Origin: Candidatus Dormiibacterota bacterium | Lineage (GTDB): Bacteria > Chloroflexota > Dormibacteria > UBA8260 > Bog-877 | Assembly: GCA_003164475.1 (NCBI GenBank) | Contig: PLTL01000037.1 | Coordinates: 1-5,692 of the forward strand | Length of the DNA stretch: 5,692 nucleotides | Direction: 5' to 3' | In this document: positions 1-3,260 of the stretch, piece by piece | Numbering within the stretch: the first letter of the stretch is position 1 | Layout of the letters: the number at the start of each line of letters is the position of its first letter | Translations under genes and position numbers: made by a program | Notes under the pieces: generated by a model | What the model saw: only the letters and a program-made list of their open reading frames with translations | Told to the model about the DNA's origin: nothing | Database searches by the model: none

Positions 1-38
1 CCGCTCCTGCGGGCGATTCCCTGGAGCGGCCGTCCTGA
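1..38 (+). CDS. Possible 3' end of an upstream gene (last 11 codons)
   Basis: Reading in frame 3 gives a short tail, APAGDSLERPS, ending at a TGA at 36-38. Nothing in it identifies a product. The reason to suspect a real gene end is its geometry. The TGA overlaps a CTG at 35-37 that is in frame with the downstream hydrolase, forming a CTGA stop/start overlap. A GGAG at 23-26 sits 8 nt ahead of that CTG. This arrangement is typical of translationally coupled operon genes. The alternative is that the hydrolase frame simply continues left past the window edge and this tail is a chance stop. Confidence is low because only a fragment is visible. Confidence 0.25.
   Translation, partial: APAGDSLERPS
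23..26 (+). promoter_or_regulatory. Candidate ribosome binding site for a CTG-started hydrolase
   Basis: GGAG lies 8 nt ahead of the CTG at 35. It supports that codon as the hydrolase start, because no in-frame ATG, GTG or TTG exists between position 2 and 131 and the GTG at 131 has no comparable site. In a G-rich sequence GGAG can also occur by chance. Confidence 0.35.
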
Positions 39-931
39 GCGCTCCGGCCGTCAGCCTGGCTCCGCTGCCGGAGTCCCTGGCGGCGGGCTGGTGCGAGCAG
101 TTCATCGAGCGCCCCCAGGGGCAGCTCCGGGTGGTGAGCGCCGGCTCAGGACCGCCGCTCTTGCTCTGCCACGGCTTCATCGGGTCGGCCGAGAACTTCG
201 AGAGCTGGGTTCCCCGGCTCGCCCGCCAGCGCCGGCTGGTGCTCCCCGACCTGCCCGGGTTCGGGGAGTCCGCCCGGCTCCCCGGTCCCCATACCAGCCG
301 GGACCTGGCCGCCGAGCTGCTGGCGCTGGTGGACCGTCTGGAGCTGTCCCGGTTCGAGCTGGGCGGCCTGTGTCTGGGCGCCGCGGTGGCCATGGAGCTC
401 CTCTCCATGGCGCCTCACCGAGTGGAGCGGCTGGTCCTCCACACCCCGCTCCTGGAGCCCGCCGGGGTGCCACGGGCGGTCCGGGCCCAGGTGGCGATCG
501 CGACCACTCCCGGAATCTTCGAGCTGATCTCCCGGCTGGGGCAGCACCGGGCGCTGGCGGACCTCTACCGGCGGGTGATGGTGGAGGGTGACGCCGAGGT
601 GGACCGTCGCTCCGCGGACGTGAACTTTGCCAATCAGATTCGGGCCTGCCCCAGGGCGGCCAGGGAATGGCTCAGAGACGGGACCAGAACCGACTTCACC
701 CGCCTCCTGGATGGTTGGCGAGGTCCGGTGGCGGTGCTGGCGGCCGCCGACGACCGGCTCCTCGTGCTGCCGCGCCTGCGGGCCTACTGCAACCGGCGGC
801 CGCGCACCCGGCTGTCGGTGCTCGCCTCGGCCGGGCACGGTTGGGATCGGGAGCTGATCCGCCGCCAGCTGGATGTCGTGGAGGGATTCCTGGAGGAGCC
901 GCCGGACCAGGCCACGGCGGCCGCCGGGTGA
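35..931 (+). CDS. Alpha/beta-hydrolase fold protein with a Cys nucleophile
   Basis: This is a single-domain alpha/beta-hydrolase, presumably cytoplasmic, with unknown substrate. Counting from a CTG at 35 (298 residues), the sequence shows the oxyanion-hole HGF at about 46-48, the strand/turn DLPGFGES at about 72-79, and the nucleophile elbow GGLCLG with Cys113. The candidate acid is D239 or D240 in AAADDRLL, and the His is H268 in SAGHGW. The elbow is GxCxG rather than the usual GxSxG, so the triad would be Cys-Asp-His as in dienelactone hydrolases. The overall look of the N-terminal half (LCHGFIGSAENFESW) recalls MenH-like and esterase-like members, but this does not fix a reaction. The start is uncertain. 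The first ordinary start codon is GTG at 131, but the preceding residues (CEQFIERPQGQLRVVSAGSGPP) match the first beta strands of the fold, so the gene should begin earlier. CTG at 35 behind GGAG (23-26) fits, or the frame continues off the left edge. Its stop overlaps the thpR start. Confidence 0.85.
   Translation: MSAPAVSLAPLPESLAAGWCEQFIERPQGQLRVVSAGSGPPLLLCHGFIGSAENFESWVPRLARQRRLVLPDLPGFGESARLPGPHTSRDLAAELLALVDRLELSRFELGGLCLGAAVAMELLSMAPHRVERLVLHTPLLEPAGVPRAVRAQVAIATTPGIFELISRLGQHRALADLYRRVMVEGDAEVDRRSADVNFANQIRACPRAAREWLRDGTRTDFTRLLDGWRGPVAVLAAADDRLLVLPRLRAYCNRRPRTRLSVLASAGHGWDRELIRRQLDVVEGFLEEPPDQATAAAG
389..411 (+). repeat. Perfect 9-bp inverted repeat inside the hydrolase gene
   Basis: GCCATGGAG (389-397) and CTCCATGGC (403-411) are exact reverse complements around the 5-nt loop CTCCT. 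Each arm carries a CCATGG. The repeat lies just after the nucleophile codon and encodes the helix following the elbow (VAMELLSMA). It could fold as an mRNA hairpin. No function is implied. Confidence 0.5.
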
Positions 932-1515
932 GCGCAGCGCCGATCGTCTTCCTGGCGGTTGAGGTACCGGAGCGGGCGCGCCAATCCCTCCTCCCGGTGG
1001 TCCGGTTGCTGGAGGAGGCCGGCCCCGAGCTCCAGGCGGCCCGGCCCGACGGCCTCCATCTCACCCTCCAGTTCCTCGGCCCAGTGGAGCCCTCCCGGCT
1101 CCCCACGGTGTTCGCGGCCGCGGAGGGGGTGGCCACCAGGGCCACCCCCTTCCCTCTCCTGATCGAGAGGATTGGGACCTTCTCTCGGTCGGGCTGGCCC
1201 ACGGTGGTGTGGGCGGGGGTGGGGGCGGGCGAGGCCGAGCTGGCCCAGCTGGCGGCGGGCCTGGGTACCCAGCTGCGAGGGGACGGCTGGTCCCTGGGCC
1301 GGCGCCGCTTCCGGGGCCACTGCACTCTGGCGCGGTTGCGGTGCCGTCCCCGCCCGGCGACGGTGGCGGCGCTCGGGGATGTCATCCGTCAGGGCCTGGG
1401 TCAGGTACCGCCCGGCTTCGAGGTGGACGCCATCGCGCTGCTGGAGTCCGTGGCCACGGGTGCCGGTCCCAGCCGCTACCCGGCCCGGAGGACTTGGAGG
1501 CTGGCGGGGGTTTAG
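928..1515 (+). CDS. thpR: RNA 2',3'-cyclic phosphodiesterase (2'-5' RNA ligase family)
   Basis: This is a member of the 2H phosphoesterase superfamily (LigT/ThpR). The family opens 2',3'-cyclic phosphates at RNA ends to 2'-phosphates and can join tRNA halves through a 2'-5' bond in vitro. The 195-residue product has the normal family length. Both catalytic HxTx motifs are present: HLTLQFLG at 44-51 and HCTLARL at 131-137. The family start (IVFLAVEVPE near residue 6) and end (LLESVATGAGPSRYPARRTW) also match. I chose GTG at 928 because it sits directly before the conserved N-terminus and overlaps the hydrolase TGA as GTGA, which suggests translational coupling. The ribosome binding site is weak (G-rich only). 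The coding sequence holds a strong hairpin (1125-1149) and a G-quadruplex motif (1211-1229). The gene ends 7 bp from the converging neighbour. Confidence 0.92.
   Translation: MSAAPIVFLAVEVPERARQSLLPVVRLLEEAGPELQAARPDGLHLTLQFLGPVEPSRLPTVFAAAEGVATRATPFPLLIERIGTFSRSGWPTVVWAGVGAGEAELAQLAAGLGTQLRGDGWSLGRRRFRGHCTLARLRCRPRPATVAALGDVIRQGLGQVPPGFEVDAIALLESVATGAGPSRYPARRTWRLAGV
1125..1149 (+). repeat. Strong GC-rich inverted repeat inside thpR
   Basis: GGGGGTGGCC (1125-1134) and GGCCACCCCC (1140-1149) pair perfectly across the 5-nt loop ACCAG. The stem extends by A1124-T1150, a G-U at 1123/1151 and a G-C at 1122/1152. It is followed by a pyrimidine run up to 1160. It lies between the two HxTx motifs and encodes EGVATRATPF. 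As RNA it would be a very stable hairpin in mid-gene. Confidence 0.6.
1211..1229 (+). other. G-quadruplex motif in the thpR coding strand
   Basis: Four G runs of 3, 5, 5 and 3 are separated by single-base loops (C, T, C). This is the most favourable loop arrangement for a parallel quadruplex. Because it is on the sense strand, it could form in both DNA and mRNA. It encodes WAGVGAG, a Gly/Ala/Val stretch where G-rich codons are expected, so protein coding plus high G+C may be the whole explanation. Confidence 0.6.
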
Positions 1516-1522
1516 GCAGGAC

Positions 1523-2260
1523 TCACCACTCGAAGGGCCGCCCGTGCCAGTCGTGGAGGACGGGGTAGCGGCCCGCGTCCAAGAAGTGCCTGGCCCTGCC
1601 CTCGAAGGCCCGGACCTCGCCGGGCCGGAGCAGGTGGCGGAGCGCCTGGCGCAACTCCGACATCCGCTCCTGGTCGCCGAGAAGGCTCGAGAGTGCGGCC
1701 AGCCAGGGCTTCGGCACCGGGCTGCCGCCCAGGTCGATCAGCGCCGTGCGGAGCTTGAAGTCGGTGTTGAAGGTGACGCCGTGGTCGATGCCCCGCAGCT
1801 GTCCTCGGGGATCCACCAGCAGGTGAGCCCTTTTGCGGTCGGCATTGTTGATCAGCACGTCGAGGGCCGCCAGCCCGCGGAGGTCGTGCTCCAACCGCTC
1901 GGAGTCGAGGGTCAGCTCCGGCCCGGGCGCGGGGATGAACTCCTGGACCGAACCGGGCCCCAGTGGTGCCTCATGTCGGAGCACGGTGGTGGGGGTGAAG
2001 TGCCATCCCAGGGCCCGGTCCACCAGGTATGTGGCCACCTCCCGCAGGTGCAGGGTGCCCGGCGGGAAGTCCCAGAGCGAGCGCTCGCCGCGGGCGGGCT
2101 TGTAGATCGCGGGAAGCGGGCCGGTGGGGGTGTCAAGCTCGACCGCGAAGACGGCGTTGCTGCCCGAGGGCACCCGTCCCAGGCTCAAGACCGGGGAGTC
2201 GCGGAGCCAGCCCTGGAGCTCCTGCTCGTCGACGGGGGAGGGCGGGTCCGTCGATGCCAT
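1523..2260 (-). CDS. SCO1664/TIGR03843-family protein, PI3/4-kinase-like
   Basis: This 245-residue protein is a recognisable member of the SCO1664 family, whose role is not established. The family shows distant similarity to phosphatidylinositol 3-/4-kinase-type catalytic domains. Kinase-like landmarks can be seen: AIYKPARGER with a candidate ATP-binding Lys54, a conserved Glu74 in HLREVA, the catalytic-loop-like LDVLINNADRK (132-143), and GIDHGVTF (157-164) in the place of the metal-binding DFG. No signal peptide or membrane segment is visible. The ATG at 2258-2260 is preceded by GGAG (2266-2269 on the - strand, 5 nt spacing), which fixes the start. In actinobacteria the family is usually found near a DUF3090 gene, a histidine-phosphatase gene (MSMEG_4193 type) and mshC. 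None of these is in this window. The gene is transcribed alone, divergent from dedA and convergent with thpR. The family call is firm; kinase activity is an inference from the motifs. Confidence 0.88.
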   Translation of the reverse strand: MASTDPPSPVDEQELQGWLRDSPVLSLGRVPSGSNAVFAVELDTPTGPLPAIYKPARGERSLWDFPPGTLHLREVATYLVDRALGWHFTPTTVLRHEAPLGPGSVQEFIPAPGPELTLDSERLEHDLRGLAALDVLINNADRKRAHLLVDPRGQLRGIDHGVTFNTDFKLRTALIDLGGSPVPKPWLAALSSLLGDQERMSELRQALRHLLRPGEVRAFEGRARHFLDAGRYPVLHDWHGRPFEW

Positions 2261-2265
2261 ATCGG

Positions 2266-2269
2266 CTCC
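2266..2269 (-). promoter_or_regulatory. Ribosome binding site of the SCO1664-family gene
   Basis: On the - strand GGAG stands 5 nt ahead of the ATG at 2258-2260, supporting that start. Confidence 0.6.
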
Positions 2270-2339
2270 AGCGTACTGAGACCCCGGTATCCTGGCTGAC
2301 CAGGCCAGACGGTGGAGCCGTCCCCCTCACCGATCTGCA

Positions 2340-2365
2340 CCCGTCCCCACCCGGAGGAACCCCCC
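2340..2365 (-). other. G-quadruplex motif on the dedA template strand, around its ribosome binding site
   Basis: The - strand carries G runs of 6, 3, 4 and 3 with loops of 7, 1 and 2 nt. This satisfies the usual G3+/N1-7 rule. The 7-nt loop is the complement of the GGAGGAA that contains the dedA Shine-Dalgarno, so the motif spans the translation start region. On the + strand the same bases are C-rich. It is noncoding if the TTG at 2366 is the true start. Confidence 0.5.
2353..2358 (+). promoter_or_regulatory. Strong ribosome binding site deciding the dedA start
   Basis: GGAGGA lies 7 nt ahead of the TTG at 2366. It is the best Shine-Dalgarno in the window and favours TTG 2366 over the upstream in-frame GTG at 2312. 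Confidence 0.75.
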
Positions 2366-2977
2366 TTGGTCCACTCGCTGGAGCAGTTCCTGTCGAGCTT
2401 CGGCTACCTGGCACTCTTCATCCTCACCGTGGCTCAGTGCACCGGGATCCCGGTCTCCAGCGAGGTGGTGATCCCCTTCGCCGGGCTGCTGGTGGCGGGG
2501 GGCACGCTGTCGCTGCCGCTGGTGATCCTGGTGACCGTCCTGGGTGAGCTGGTGGGGGCGGTCATCGCCTACACCATCGGGTTCTTCGTGGGCCGGCCGG
2601 CTGTGCTGGCCTTGGGCAGGTACTTCCACTTCCAGGAACGCCACCTCGTCGTGGCTGAACGCTGGCTCGAGCGCCGCGGCGTGGTGGCGGTGGCGGTGGG
2701 GCGGTGCGTCCCGGTGATCCGCAGCTACACCAGCTTCCCCGCCGGCTTTGCCCACATGCGTCTCAGCCGCTTCCTCCCCGCCACCTTGGTCGGGGCGGTG
2801 GTCTGGGACAGTGCTCTGGCGGTGGCGGGGATGGAGCTGGGCAAGCACTTCTCGAGGATCTCCACGGTGCTCAAGCCGGTTGAGTATGTGGGGGTGATCG
2901 TGGTGGCCCTGGCGTTCGTCTACGGGGTCTACCGCTGGAACAACCGGGGCCCAGCGGAGCCTCCTCCGGAGCCCTAG
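2366..2977 (+). CDS. DedA family (SNARE-associated/VTT domain) inner-membrane protein
   Basis: DedA proteins are multi-pass inner-membrane proteins implicated in membrane homeostasis and lipid or ion transport. Some members flip undecaprenyl phosphate or phosphatidylethanolamine. The 203-residue product shows a hydrophobic first segment (about 12-24), the re-entrant-type segment IPVSSEVVIPFAGLLV (28-43), membrane segments around 50-76 and 140-155, and a last one at about 174-189 with a short Pro-rich cytoplasmic tail. The family signature GRCVPVIRSYTSFPAGFAHM (112-131) has the two conserved Arg (R113, R119) and the AG...M element. I chose TTG at 2366 because GGAGGA precedes it by 7 nt. An in-frame GTG at 2312 would add 18 polar, Pro-rich residues that the family does not need. 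One oddity is that the first acidic residue expected in the E-x8-E pattern is Gln24 here, while the second, Glu33, is kept. The exact substrate cannot be read from sequence. Confidence 0.9.
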   Translation: MVHSLEQFLSSFGYLALFILTVAQCTGIPVSSEVVIPFAGLLVAGGTLSLPLVILVTVLGELVGAVIAYTIGFFVGRPAVLALGRYFHFQERHLVVAERWLERRGVVAVAVGRCVPVIRSYTSFPAGFAHMRLSRFLPATLVGAVVWDSALAVAGMELGKHFSRISTVLKPVEYVGVIVVALAFVYGVYRWNNRGPAEPPPEP

Positions 2978-3260
2978 CAGCCGGCCCCAATGGGGACCGG
3001 TGGGAGGGCTGCTCCCGAAGGTCCCTGCCAGAACCTCTCCGGGATGGCCGGAGGCCCAGCCGTCGAGCCGCCCTCTGGGGATCTGCCCTGGGGGTAACCG
3101 GGCAGCAACGGCCCGGGCTGGGCGCACGACCTCAGCTGAGCTGGAGGCCCTCTCCCGGTCTGACGCGGGAGCCACCCGGCGGCGGTCCTGGTCTGAAGCG
3201 ACGGGGAAGTCGTCGAGAGCGGTGACCGGACGCGCCGGCGGCACGCGGGCGTACCGAAGG
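2978..3260. other. Convergent intergenic region with several GC-rich hairpins
   Basis: These 283 bp lie between the stop codons of two converging genes. I see no supported gene, tRNA (no GGTTCGA-like T-loop with a cloverleaf), or repeat family. Besides the hairpin just after dedA (2981-3000), CTGCCC (3083-3088) pairs with GGGCAG (3100-3105), with two further base pairs inside. CTCCCG (3152-3157) also pairs with CGGGAG (3166-3171) over an 8-nt loop. An 8-bp palindrome, CGCCGGCG, lies at 3233-3240. None is followed by a T run on either strand. They may act as terminator structures for both genes, or simply reflect high G+C. Confidence 0.4.
2981..3000 (+). terminator. Candidate transcription terminator hairpin after dedA
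   Basis: CCGG+CCCC (2981-2988) pairs with GGGG+CCGG (2992-3000) around an AAT loop, with one bulged A. The hairpin starts 3 nt after the dedA stop codon. No U tract follows, so this would be a non-canonical terminator of the kind often seen in high-GC genomes. Confidence 0.4.

Larger units (their letters stand above)
2261..2365. promoter_or_regulatory. Divergent control region between the SCO1664-family gene and dedA
   Basis: The two flanking genes point away from each other, so their promoters should lie here. A small inverted repeat, CCTGG/CCAGG (2291-2295 and 2300-2304), sits near the middle and could be an operator or chance. TATCCT at 2288-2293 resembles a -10 box but has no credible -35 partner, so no promoter is called exactly. 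The right part is C-rich (see the quadruplex motif at 2340-2365). Confidence 0.4.

Noticed and set aside
131..931. Assignment of the hydrolase as MenH
   Set aside because: The general resemblance is fair, but the Ser nucleophile is replaced and no menaquinone gene is visible in the window, so no gene symbol is given.
1172..2299. Long + strand open frame (375 codons) through the thpR end and opposite the SCO1664-family gene
   Set aside because: It covers the recognisable thpR C-terminus in a wrong frame and the complement of a recognised gene. It shows no domain.
2682..2705. Tandem GTGGCG-like repeat in dedA
   Set aside because: It has fewer than three units and encodes Val-Ala-Val-Ala-Val in a membrane segment. 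Codon bias explains it.
2978..3260. tRNA or other structured RNA in the spacer
   Set aside because: Neither strand shows a T-loop consensus with a matching acceptor stem. The hairpins are isolated.
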